Shown here: in pieces, positions 57,896 through 64,000 of the stretch
How the letters are laid out: each line of letters starts with the position of its first letter
Position numbering within the stretch: the first letter of the stretch is position 1
NCBI GenBank assembly: GCA_963767565.1
Contig: CAVYEG010000003.1
Coordinates: 1 to 64,000 of the forward strand
Source of the DNA: Palsa-504 sp963767565
GTDB taxonomy: Bacteria; Actinomycetota; Actinomycetes; Streptosporangiales; Streptosporangiaceae
DNA length: 64,000 bases
Direction: 5' to 3'
Program-made: the position numbers and the translations under genes
The notes under the pieces: model-generated
What the model saw: the letters and a program-made list of their open reading frames with translations, nothing else
Database searches by the model: none
Told to the model about the DNA's origin: nothing

Positions 57896-59071
57896 ATGAG
57901 AGCCCGGACGGCCCGGTGGGTGGCCGGGTGCGCCGCGGCGGGATCGGTCGCGCTGACCGGCGGCGGCCTGGTGCTGGCATACCTGGACTGGCATCTGGTG
58001 TCGGCCAGCCTGACGGGCTGGACCGTCTCCAACGTATCCGGGCAGGTGGTAAACGCGGCCGTCCCCGTGGCGGGGTTCGTTCTTGCGTCCCGGCGGCCAG
58101 AGAACCGCATTGGCTGGCTGTTCCTGGTGGCGGGACTGTCGCTGGGTCTGAGTGGTTTTTCAAGCTCGTACGCGCTGCACGCTCTGGTCGCTGACCCGGG
58201 TTCTCTGCCTGCGGGCCGGATGTTTGGCTGGCTGTCCAACTGGGTCTTCGCGCCCGCGGTCGCGATGCTCGCGTTCTTGTTCTTGCTGTTTCCGACCGGG
58301 CGGCTGCGCTCGCGGCGGTGGCGCCTGGCTGGGTGGTTTGTCGGCGGCGCAGTCGCGCTCGTTACAGCATCGTCAGTGATCGCGGCCACCCGCGCGTGGG
58401 CGCACCCGTTCAGCTTGTCTGGTCCGGCTATACCGGCCGGTCTGACCGGGGTGCTGGTCCTGATGAATAGCGTCTCGCTCAGTGCCGCATTGCTGGTCAG
58501 CGTGGTGGCGGTCGTGGTCAGGTTCGCTAGGTCATCGGGTGAGGAGCGGTTGCAGCTGAAGTGGTGCGCGGCGGCCGCGGCGGTGCTGGCCGTAGTGTTC
58601 GTCGTATCGGTCTGGGTGAACTCGGCGGTCGTGAATGTGCTGCAGAGCCTGGCGTTCTTGTGCCTGTGGACGTCCATCGCGATCGCGGTCCTGAAGTACC
58701 GGCTGTATGAGATCGACCGGATCATCTCCCGCACGCTGGCCTACGCGATCGTGACCGGGCTCCTGGTCGGGGTGTACGCGGGCCTAGTGCTGCTGGCCAC
58801 CCAGGTGCTCACGCTCAAGTCGCCGGTTGCCGTGGCCGGGTCCACGCTGGTAGCCGCGGCCCTGTTCAATCCGCTGCGGCGGCGAGTGCAGTGGGCGGTG
58901 GACCGGAGGTTCAACCGGGCCCGCTATGACGCCGACCAGATGGTGGCCGCGTTCGCCGCCCGGCTGAAGGACGCCGTAGACCTGGACGCCGTGCAGGCCG
59001 ACCTGGCCAGTGTGGTCCAACGGGCAGTCGAGCCCGGGCATGTCTCAATGTGGATGAACCACCGCGGGTAA
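57896..59071 (+). CDS. Polytopic membrane protein resembling the sensor part of actinobacterial histidine kinases
   Basis: About 391 residues from ATG 57896 (upstream ATG 57845 possible). Some nine hydrophobic segments, then a cytoplasmic part: LKYRLYEIDRIISRTLAYAI, LFNPLRRRVQWAVDRRFNRA and YDADQMVAAFAARL, followed by VDLDAVQADLASVVQRAVEP and VSMWM. This layout is found in front of HisKA_3 kinases and as stand-alone proteins in actinobacteria; here the frame stops before any kinase domain. Lies inside the left tRNA-linked element, directly before the integrase remnant. Confidence 0.75.
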   Translation: MRARTARWVAGCAAAGSVALTGGGLVLAYLDWHLVSASLTGWTVSNVSGQVVNAAVPVAGFVLASRRPENRIGWLFLVAGLSLGLSGFSSSYALHALVADPGSLPAGRMFGWLSNWVFAPAVAMLAFLFLLFPTGRLRSRRWRLAGWFVGGAVALVTASSVIAATRAWAHPFSLSGPAIPAGLTGVLVLMNSVSLSAALLVSVVAVVVRFARSSGEERLQLKWCAAAAAVLAVVFVVSVWVNSAVVNVLQSLAFLCLWTSIAIAVLKYRLYEIDRIISRTLAYAIVTGLLVGVYAGLVLLATQVLTLKSPVAVAGSTLVAAALFNPLRRRVQWAVDRRFNRARYDADQMVAAFAARLKDAVDLDAVQADLASVVQRAVEPGHVSMWMNHRG

Positions 59072-59140
59072 GGTCGGCTGCGCGTGGTCGCGTCCGCGTG
59101 GCGTACGAGCTTGCCCTTGATCGGCCTGGCCTGCGCCTGC

Positions 59141-59224
59141 GGCCCGGCGCGCGCCGACCGGGGCCGCCAAGGCCGGAGGGAGGCGCTGACGCCGGGCTCG
59201 CGGCGCCGCAGGCGCCGCGCTTGA
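59141..59224. repeat. GC-rich REP-like repeat, copy 1
   Basis: An 80-bp palindromic repeat whose core gcgctgacgccgggc, then cggcgccgcaggcgccgc, forms two small hairpins. A second copy lies at 62385-62466. Both abut a fragment of an integrase gene, so the repeat probably inserted into or recombined within the integrases. Confidence 0.75.
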
Positions 59225-59435
59225 CGGCGGCGAAGGCGTATCGCCTGCTGCGGGCCGTTCTGATGACGGTGGTAGACGAGGACAAGATCCTGTCTAGCAA
59301 TCCGTGTCGGATTCGGGGCGCTGGAGACGAGCAGGCTCCCGAGCGGCCGGTGCTCACCGTCGCGCGGGTCTTCGAGCTGGCCGACCGTGTGGGGCGCCGT
59401 CCTTTCGGCAACATCCGCCAGGTGGCGGGGAACAA
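59221..59435 (+). pseudogene. Tyrosine recombinase (integrase) fragment, core-binding region
   Basis: The frame reads LTAAKAYRLLRAVLMTVVDE, SNPCRIRGAGDEQAPERPVL and TVARVFELADRVG, the SAM-like core-binding end and start of the catalytic domain of actinobacterial phage-type integrases. After that, homology breaks into GRRPFGNIRQ, which looks like a piece of another integrase N-terminus. The catalytic R-H-R-Y residues are missing. It points toward the att copy 50 bp downstream, as expected for an integrative element. Confidence 0.75.
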
Positions 59436-59483
59436 GTACGGCTCCGGTTCGCGGACTATCGTCCTGACCTGGGCTTACTTGGT

Positions 59484-59527
59484 TGGAGCGGGTGACGGGA
59501 ATCGAACCCGCACTGTCAGCTTGGGAA
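59484..59527 (-). repeat. Copy 2 of the tRNA-Gly 3' half: internal att site
   Basis: Same tRNA-Gly 3' sequence with CCA as at 57358-57401, preceded by the integrase fragment. It separates the left element (57.4-59.5 kb) from the right element (59.5-62.7 kb). Confidence 0.85.
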
Positions 59528-59612
59528 TCTGTGTCGTACGGGCCTGCGTATGGCCTGACCTGGAATGGGGGCTGTCCGTGAGTGACCGTGAGAGGCACCC
59601 CGTTACCGGGGT

Positions 59613-59632
59613 TAATGGCCCGCTAATGGCCC
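59613..59632 (+). repeat. 20-bp direct repeat, copy 1
   Basis: taatggcccgctaatgg plus ccc, identical to 62626-62645 on the same strand. One copy lies just inside each end of the right element, about 70-85 bp from the tRNA copies, so it may belong to the original element ends. Confidence 0.8.
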
Positions 59633-59851
59633 GCCGCATAGTTCTGTCCAGGGCAGCTCGTCCGCTTTTCAGGCTGGACATTTCTCCAGTTGGCGCGGAT
59701 CGTGCGAGTCCGTCGTCTGAGGCCTCACACGAACGCCTATCCGCCGCGCCCAGGCCCCACGTGGCACCTTCCGGCCCGCCTATGGTTCTTGCGTCCCGCC
59801 CCTCCCCCCATCGGACTGACTGCTGCCGATCTATTCGACGGAGCGAAGGTG

Positions 59852-59928
59852 TCAAGGATCGATGCGCGTGTTCGTTAACCAGGCACTTTCACCTGTGCTC
59901 GTTGCCCTGCGGAAACATCGATCCTTGA
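59852..59928. repeat. Perfect 13-bp inverted repeat
   Basis: tcaaggatcgatg (59852-59864) and catcgatccttga (59916-59928) with a 51-bp spacer. Could be the ends of a tiny element or a paired regulator site; no gene is inside. Confidence 0.6.
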
Positions 59929-60326
59929 TGCCGCAGCGGAGGCGTATCACAATCCGGCGGCAGTCTGGTGGGGGCCTTTGCACCTTCCCCGATCATGTAG
60001 CCGTGGACCACGCAGCAGACACGACCTTCGATGGTAGCTGGTGGCTGCTGCCGTTACTGTCAGCTGCTGGTCCGGTGGTCGATCTGCTCGCGGCTGAGGG
60101 TCGCCAGGATGTGACTTCACCAGACGAAGCAGCGGTCGGGCAGTCTCAAGACGCCAATACGGAGACGTGCCCGCCCCTTACGGCACGTATGCCATGGTCT
60201 GCGGGTCACCGCAAGGGTTTTTGATGGGCACCGTGATACCGATCTCCGACCGAATCACTACCTGCGGTTCACGGACCGGGTTCTTCCTGCCACTACTGAC
60301 ACGAGAGTGGATGGAAGGGGCTAAAA

Positions 60327-60572
60327 ATGGTCTCAACGGGTATGACCCAGCTAGGTCTCGTGGCAGTCACTGTCGTCCAGGGGGTGTCTTTGGCTGCGCT
60401 GTGGATACGCCTACGCTGGTATGTAAGGCACGAGACGTCTCACCGAAGATTCCTAGTAGAGGTGCTTCAAGCCTTGCCTGAAGACAGCAAGGTCGATGAG
60501 CAGCAAGCTGGAAATCTCCACAAGCTGACGATTATACGGGGCGGCCGTGGCGGAGATTCCAGTCATGAATGA
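60327..60572 (+). CDS. Small membrane protein upstream of ECF sigma factor
   Basis: 81 residues from ATG 60327 with GAAGGGG upstream. N-terminal membrane helix (MTQLGLVAVTVVQGVSLAAL) then a basic cytoplasmic tail. Overlaps the sigma-factor gene. Homology not recognised; the arrangement suggests a regulatory or sensor partner. Confidence 0.65.
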   Translation: MVSTGMTQLGLVAVTVVQGVSLAALWIRLRWYVRHETSHRRFLVEVLQALPEDSKVDEQQAGNLHKLTIIRGGRGGDSSHE

Positions 60573-61131
60573 GCCAGAGTCAGCCGCTGAGAGGGATGCC
60601 GCTTCACCGGAACCTCAGCCGCCTGGTCTTGAACACGAGCACCGCGCTGGCAGCGAAGAAGACTTCGAAAACTTTTACCGCGAGTTCTTGCCGCGGCTCG
60701 TTGGCTTTCTCATGCTGCAGGGGGCACAGTTGCCCGAAGCGGCGGACGTTGCCCAAGAGACGATGATCGACGCTTACCGCTGCTGGGAGAAGATCGAGCA
60801 TCCGAAGGCTTGGGCACGGAGGGTGGCATCGCGGACGCTCGTCCGTAGAATCGCCAGTATCCGTGAAGATTGCGATCAGGGCGCTACCGAGGGTAGTTTG
60901 CTCGTTGACTCATCGACGGATGTAGCCGAATTTGAGGCCCGGCACGTCATACTAGGGAAGGTCGCTCTACTGCCACCACGTCAGCGGCAGCTTATAGCAT
61001 GGACACTCGAAGGATACAGCCCAGGAGAGATCGCTGAAGAGCTGAGAATGACACCTGAAGCAGTACGCGCGAGTCTTCATAAGGCCCGCCGGACCCTCGG
61101 CGAGAGCCTTGGATCGGGGAAGGGCCGGTGA
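60565..61131 (+). CDS. ECF-type sigma-70 factor
   Basis: 188 residues from ATG 60565 (GTG 60547 also possible). Sigma region 2: NFYREFLPRLVGFLMLQGA, AADVAQETMIDAYRCWEKI. Region 4: LLPPRQRQLIAWTLEGYSPG, EIAEELRMTPEAVRASLHKA. The N-terminal 40 residues are acidic and disordered. No classical anti-sigma gene follows, but it is coupled (GTGA overlap) to a 278-aa protein and preceded by a small membrane protein. The region is richer in A/T than the core genome. Confidence 0.9.
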   Translation: MNEPESAAERDAASPEPQPPGLEHEHRAGSEEDFENFYREFLPRLVGFLMLQGAQLPEAADVAQETMIDAYRCWEKIEHPKAWARRVASRTLVRRIASIREDCDQGATEGSLLVDSSTDVAEFEARHVILGKVALLPPRQRQLIAWTLEGYSPGEIAEELRMTPEAVRASLHKARRTLGESLGSGKGR

Positions 61132-61964
61132 GCGATCGAGTGAGACCAGACTTGGGTCTGGACCAATGGCTCGCCGACCAGCATAATGCCCTGGTCCACG
61201 ATCTTGCGGAAACCTTGAATCTGCAGGCAGGGATCCGTGATGCACTTCTCCCGGCGCCTCATGCGCGTCTGGTCGAGGAGCTCGGTGACACGCTTGACCT
61301 ACAGGCTGGACTGGCTGATGCCAAATCGCGGGTTCTAGAGGCCAATCCCGAACTCGAAACTGATACAGTATCCAGCCCTCACGATATTAACCAGGTAGAA
61401 ATCATGCCATCTGCTTGGCTGGATGTTGGTGATCGCCTGGATGTGCGGACTCACACGGCGTCGCCTAGCTTCCGCACATGCAGCTGCGTCCGGATTCGGA
61501 TAGCAGTCCTTAATGCGACGTACGCTAACACCCAGAAGCTTCGTGAGCTTGTTGACGCTGATCGCGACTCTTCCCGTACCGCTCGTTCGCTGCTCGACAA
61601 GCTCATTGAAGCCGTTGGACGCACTAGAGAGAAATTTGAGCGAGGCTTTGATGAAGACTTGAATCATTTCCGTGACTTGGCTCACAAGATTGTCCGCGCT
61701 CTCAGTACTGATTCTGCTTTGAGCCAAGCCCATGCTATGGCCCAGATGGTCGCCGAGAAGCTAGATGAGATCGAACGGTACCTCAATGATTTCACGGATG
61801 CGGACCTTGAAAACGTTGATCTCCAGCCGATTCGCCTAGCGGGTTTGCGCTGGTCAAATAGGACTAAATGGCCTTCCGATTGGATCGACCTAATCCGACG
61901 CGACTCGATGGAGATTGCACCGGGAATATTTATTATCCGCGGTAACGACCCGCTCACCCGATAA
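61128..61964 (+). CDS. 278-aa protein of unknown function coupled to ECF sigma factor
   Basis: GTG 61128 overlaps the sigma stop. Mostly helical. The N-terminal ~60 residues contain two repeats around VHDLAETLNLQAGIRDALLP and VEELGDTLDLQAGLADA. The centre has an unusual cysteine pair (SFRTCSCVRIR). The C-terminus LRWSNRTKWPSDWIDLIRRD followed by SMEIAPGIFIIRG resembles a terminal motif I remember from other uncharacterised actinobacterial proteins with pentapeptide-like repeats. Codon use is visibly less GC-rich than the core genes, a sign of recent transfer. May control the sigma factor; inference from coupling. Confidence 0.7.
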   Translation: MSDRVRPDLGLDQWLADQHNALVHDLAETLNLQAGIRDALLPAPHARLVEELGDTLDLQAGLADAKSRVLEANPELETDTVSSPHDINQVEIMPSAWLDVGDRLDVRTHTASPSFRTCSCVRIRIAVLNATYANTQKLRELVDADRDSSRTARSLLDKLIEAVGRTREKFERGFDEDLNHFRDLAHKIVRALSTDSALSQAHAMAQMVAEKLDEIERYLNDFTDADLENVDLQPIRLAGLRWSNRTKWPSDWIDLIRRDSMEIAPGIFIIRGNDPLTR

Positions 61965-61988
61965 CCGACAGCGCACGCGGATCGCACG

Positions 61989-62340
61989 CTATGCCTCCGT
62001 GCCGCCAAGGCTGCCGCCCCGGATGAACGCGGCGCAGCCGTCCGCGCCGAGCGCGATCATCTCAGCGTTGCGCCGGTCACCGGATAGCCCGCCCGTACCG
62101 GTCCCAGTCGGCGGGGTGTGCCTCGGTACGCTAGCCGGGAATCCAGGCGGCGTAGGCGGCGGCGATCGCGTCCGCTGCGCGAGGGCATGCCCCGTGGACC
62201 AGCAGGACACCCTCGGGGTGCCGGTCCAGGATCACCGCCAGGGCCCGCTCGATAAGCCGCACGTCGTGCCAGGTGCGGCTGCCGGTAGCCGCGACTGGGA
62301 CAATCGGGCGCGAGGAAGACGGCTTGGCGCTGGTCCTGCG
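61989..62340 (-). pseudogene. Broken DUF2493 (YspA-like SLOG domain) gene
   Basis: The minus strand reads TGSRTWHDVRLIERALAVIL, EGVLLVHGACPRAADAIAAA and YAAWIPG, then an in-frame TAG (62131-62133). It resumes with HPADWDRYG and, after a frameshift near 62090, GDRRNAEMIALGADGCAAFI. These are the nucleotide-binding SLOG motifs of DUF2493. At least one stop and one frameshift make it non-functional. Such genes are common on actinobacterial plasmids and integrative elements. Confidence 0.8.
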
Positions 62341-62384
62341 TGCTATGCGCAGGTGGCCTGCTTGATCTCGCCGTCCTGCGGTGT

Positions 62385-62466
62385 GGCCCGGCGTGCGCCG
62401 GGCGGGCCTCCCAAGGCAGAGCCCGGCGCTGACGCCGGGCCAGCGGCGCCGCAGGCGCCGCCTTGA
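62385..62466. repeat. GC-rich REP-like repeat, copy 2
   Basis: Second copy of the 59141-59224 repeat, same orientation, with the same hairpin core. It directly precedes the integrase C-terminal fragment. Confidence 0.75.
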
Positions 62467-62591
62467 TGGCTCGCATGGGTCACGATAGTGAGCGGGCCGC
62501 GATGATCTATCAACATCGTGCCCAGGGAGCTGACAAGAGGATCACCGATGCGATCGACACTCACGTCCAGGCCGAGCGGAGCGGGCAATGA
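62466..62591 (+). pseudogene. C-terminal fragment of a tyrosine recombinase
   Basis: 41 codons from ATG 62466: MARMGHDSERAAMIYQH, then GADKRITDAIDTHVQAE. GHDSERAAMIYQH is the terminal catalytic segment of actinobacterial integrases, with the tyrosine nucleophile. Everything upstream is lost at the REP-like repeat. It ends 130 bp before the intact tRNA-Gly, the usual place for an integrase beside its attachment site. Confidence 0.8.
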
Positions 62592-62625
62592 CGAGCCGAT
62601 GCAGCCGACGTAACCCCCAGCGATC

Positions 62626-62645
62626 TAATGGCCCGCTAATGGCCC
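62626..62645 (+). repeat. 20-bp direct repeat, copy 2
   Basis: Identical to 59613-59632. It lies between the integrase C-terminal fragment and the tRNA gene. Confidence 0.8.
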
Positions 62646-62717
62646 AACGCCTCGCCGAGTGGCCTGCCAGCGAGTGGACCCCTAATGGTGCGCCCGCGTT
62701 GACCTGCTGTTTTACCT

Positions 62718-62791
62718 TGGAGCGGGTGACGGGAATCGAACCCGCACTGTCAGCTTGGGAAGCTGATGTTCTACCATTGAACTACACCCGC
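62718..62791 (-). tRNA. tRNA-Gly (anticodon CCC)
   Basis: On the minus strand: acceptor gcgggtg / cacccgc, D arm tagttcaatggtaga, anticodon arm tcagc-ttcccaa-gctga (anticodon CCC, reading GGG), T arm gcgggttcgattcccgt, discriminator T and an encoded CCA (62718-62720). All stems pair, so it is intact. Its 3' half is the attachment site for the elements on its left. Confidence 0.95.
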
Positions 62792-62881
62792 ATGCACGTG
62801 CAGCGGCTTACCGGACCTGCGGAGGAACCGAGCTGCGCTGTGTTCGCCCAGACATCGTACCGGAACCTGTAAGTTGCCAGG

Positions 62882-64000
62882 GTGCTCCTCTCTGATCGTG
62901 ACATCAGGACCGAGATCGAGTCGGGGCGGGTCAAGCTCGATCCGTACGCGCCCGAGCTCATCCAGCCGTCCAGCATCGACGTCCGGCTGGACCGGTACTT
63001 CCGGGTCTTCGAGAACCATCGCTACCCGCACATCGACCCCGCGGTAGAACAGCCCGACCTGACCAGGCTGGTCGAGACCGAGAACGAGGACCCGTTCGTC
63101 CTGCACCCCAACGAGTTCGTGCTGGCCTCCACGTTCGAGGTGGTGACACTGCCCGACGACATCGCGGGCCGCCTCGAAGGGAAGGCCCTAGCTGTCGATA
63201 CGCCGATCCCTACCCCACGCGGCTGGCGGCCGATGGGAGACCTCCGGGTCGGCGAGGAGGTCTTCGACGAGACGGGACGGCCGACACCTGTCGTCGCCAC
63301 CACCGGGATCATGTACAACCGGACCTGCGCTGAGATTGTCTTCTCCGATGGCCATAGCATCGTCGCCGACCTAGCTCACCGGTGGCTCACCCGGTCCAAG
63401 TCGGAACGCAAGCACGGACGACCCGGGACCGTACGAACCACATGGGAGATCGCCGAATCGCTGGTCGCCCGGAATGAGTGGAACCACCACATCCCCCTAG
63501 CCGGGGCAGCGCACTATCCCGAACAGCCGCTTCCTGTTGATCCCTATGTTCTGGGGATCTGGCTCGGCGACGCAACGTCAAACAACGCTGAAGTCACCGT
63601 CGGCCGGGGAGATGAGCAGATACTCCAGGAGATTTCCCAAGCCGGATACGCCGTATGGCCCGCTACGGGCGAACGCGCCTTCCGGATCGGCGGCCTCTCC
63701 CGCCGGCATATCGGCCGGGTGCGTGATGTTATGACCGGGCAGTTCGCTCCCGACGGCTCGCTGTCGAGCGAATTCGAGGCTATGGGGCTACTGCGCAACA
63801 AACATGTTCCTGAGATGTACCTACGCGCTTCGATCAGCCAGCGGCTCGCGCTGCTCCAGGGGTTCATGGACTCGGATGGCTACATAGACGTCTACGGGAG
63901 ATGCGAGTTCTGCAATACGGACGAGCGCCTAGCCGACGCCGTGGTTGAGCTCACGGCCAGCCTGGGCCTTCGGCCAGTTAAAAGGAAGAAGCGAGTGACA
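62882..64000 (+). CDS. dcd: dCTP deaminase (Dcd), partial, interrupted by an intein
   Basis: GTG 62882 opens the dCTP deaminase N-terminus: LLSDRDIRTEIESGRVKLDP, QPSSIDVRLDRYFRVF and ATTF-like LASTFEVVTLP, then IAGRLEGK (residue 101). In the family this is followed by SSLGRLGL, the active-site motif; here an intein starts instead. The extein N-half is 101 residues; the C-half lies outside the window. The enzyme makes dUTP (or dUMP in bifunctional actinobacterial forms) from dCTP for thymidylate synthesis. Confidence 0.93.
   Translation, partial: MLLSDRDIRTEIESGRVKLDPYAPELIQPSSIDVRLDRYFRVFENHRYPHIDPAVEQPDLTRLVETENEDPFVLHPNEFVLASTFEVVTLPDDIAGRLEGKALAVDTPIPTPRGWRPMGDLRVGEEVFDETGRPTPVVATTGIMYNRTCAEIVFSDGHSIVADLAHRWLTRSKSERKHGRPGTVRTTWEIAESLVARNEWNHHIPLAGAAHYPEQPLPVDPYVLGIWLGDATSNNAEVTVGRGDEQILQEISQAGYAVWPATGERAFRIGGLSRRHIGRVRDVMTGQFAPDGSLSSEFEAMGLLRNKHVPEMYLRASISQRLALLQGFMDSDGYIDVYGRCEFCNTDERLADAVVELTASLGLRPVKRKKRVT
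63185..64000 (+). mobile_element. Intein with Ala1, class 3-type block B and LAGLIDADG endonuclease (partial)
   Basis: Starts at ALAVDTPIPTPRGWRPMGDL right after EGK of Dcd. Position 1 is Ala, not Cys/Ser. Block B GHSIVADLAHRW has His65 and Trp67; the Trp at block B position 12 marks class 3 inteins, which use an internal Cys in block F instead of residue 1. LAGLIDADG motifs YVLGIWLGDA and LLQGFMDSDGYID are both present with acidic residues, so the homing endonuclease could be active. Blocks F and G lie beyond position 64000. Insertion is at the most conserved active-site motif, usual for homing inteins. Confidence 0.9.

Larger units (their letters stand above)
59528..60326. other. Non-coding stretch of the right element
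   Basis: About 800 bp without a convincing gene. It contains a 20-bp direct repeat (59613-59632, second copy 62626-62645) and a perfect 13-bp inverted repeat (59852-59864 / 59916-59928). It probably holds the promoter of the sigma-factor cassette. Confidence 0.5.

Noticed and set aside
57085..58734. 549-codon minus-strand frame
   Set aside because: No homology, odd composition, and opposite to the polytopic membrane protein with clear helices.
59480..59560. Peptides like GDGNRTRT at the att copies, which could suggest a conserved protein end
   Set aside because: They are translations of the tRNA-Gly 3' sequence, a known annotation artefact.

Overview
The window is high-GC chromosomal DNA from an actinomycete. 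It carries the mycothiol glycosyltransferase MshA, the nucleoid protein Lsr2, CarD, a SenX3/RegX3-type two-component pair, ClpC, and the FtsH-FolP-FolK-PanC-CoaX block. From memory of M. tuberculosis gene order, most of 14-53 kb follows Rv3579c-Rv3628 (rlmB, cysS, ispF, carD, lpqE, radA, mutY, clpC, lsr2, coaX, panC, DUF2520, DUF3180, folK, folP, ftsH, hpt, tilS, DUF2342, dacB, ppa), with the Rv0486-Rv0491 block (mshA, ybjN, gpm, senX3, regX3) embedded in it. A soil Streptosporangiales-like actinomycete fits, but the genus cannot be fixed from the sequence alone.

Region 1 (1-12.4 kb) is accessory DNA. A truncated IS982-like transposase is joined to a 38-codon piece of a Cas3 helicase. A 170-bp MITE-like element follows. 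Then comes a co-oriented minus-strand operon of three large genes: a 1257-aa protein with an (alpha/alpha)-toroid, lyase-like core; a 914-aa protein of unknown fold; and a roughly 900-aa protein of six beta-sandwich repeats, a sphingomyelinase D/phospholipase D-like domain with all recognisable catalytic residues, and a PLAT domain, split by one apparent frameshift. None has a Sec signal peptide. This operon is the best candidate for an undescribed system. Decayed Tn3 and IS1634 remnants and a broken tRNA-Thr close the region.

Region 2 (12.4-57.1 kb) is core chromosome. It holds an MFS exporter; carD-ispF-cysS-rlmB-adh; lpqE; regX3-senX3; gpmA; mshA-ybjN; a BlaI/M56 protease pair; radA; a frameshifted mutY; clpC; lsr2; a GNAT N-acetylglutamate synthase-like enzyme fused to a membrane helix; an NlpC/P60 hydrolase; the folate and pantothenate genes; ftsH; hpt; tilS; a DUF2342 protease; dacB; ppa; a UMP-kinase homologue; and several small enzyme genes. 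Several genes that normally sit in this synteny (ispD, disA, lysS, panD, folB, folE) are absent from their usual slots.

Region 3 (57.3-62.8 kb) is a tandem pair of decayed integrative elements at the 3' end of an intact tRNA-Gly(CCC). The last 45 bp of the tRNA gene recur at 57.36 and 59.48 kb, and tyrosine-recombinase fragments flank two of the three copies. The elements carry a membrane protein, an A/T-richer three-gene cassette (small membrane protein, ECF sigma factor, unknown protein) and a broken DUF2493 (SLOG) gene.

Region 4 (62.9 kb to the end) is the start of dcd (dCTP deaminase), interrupted exactly at its active-site motif by an intein with Ala at position 1, the block-B Trp typical of class 3 inteins, and both LAGLIDADG-type endonuclease motifs. 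The intein runs off the window.
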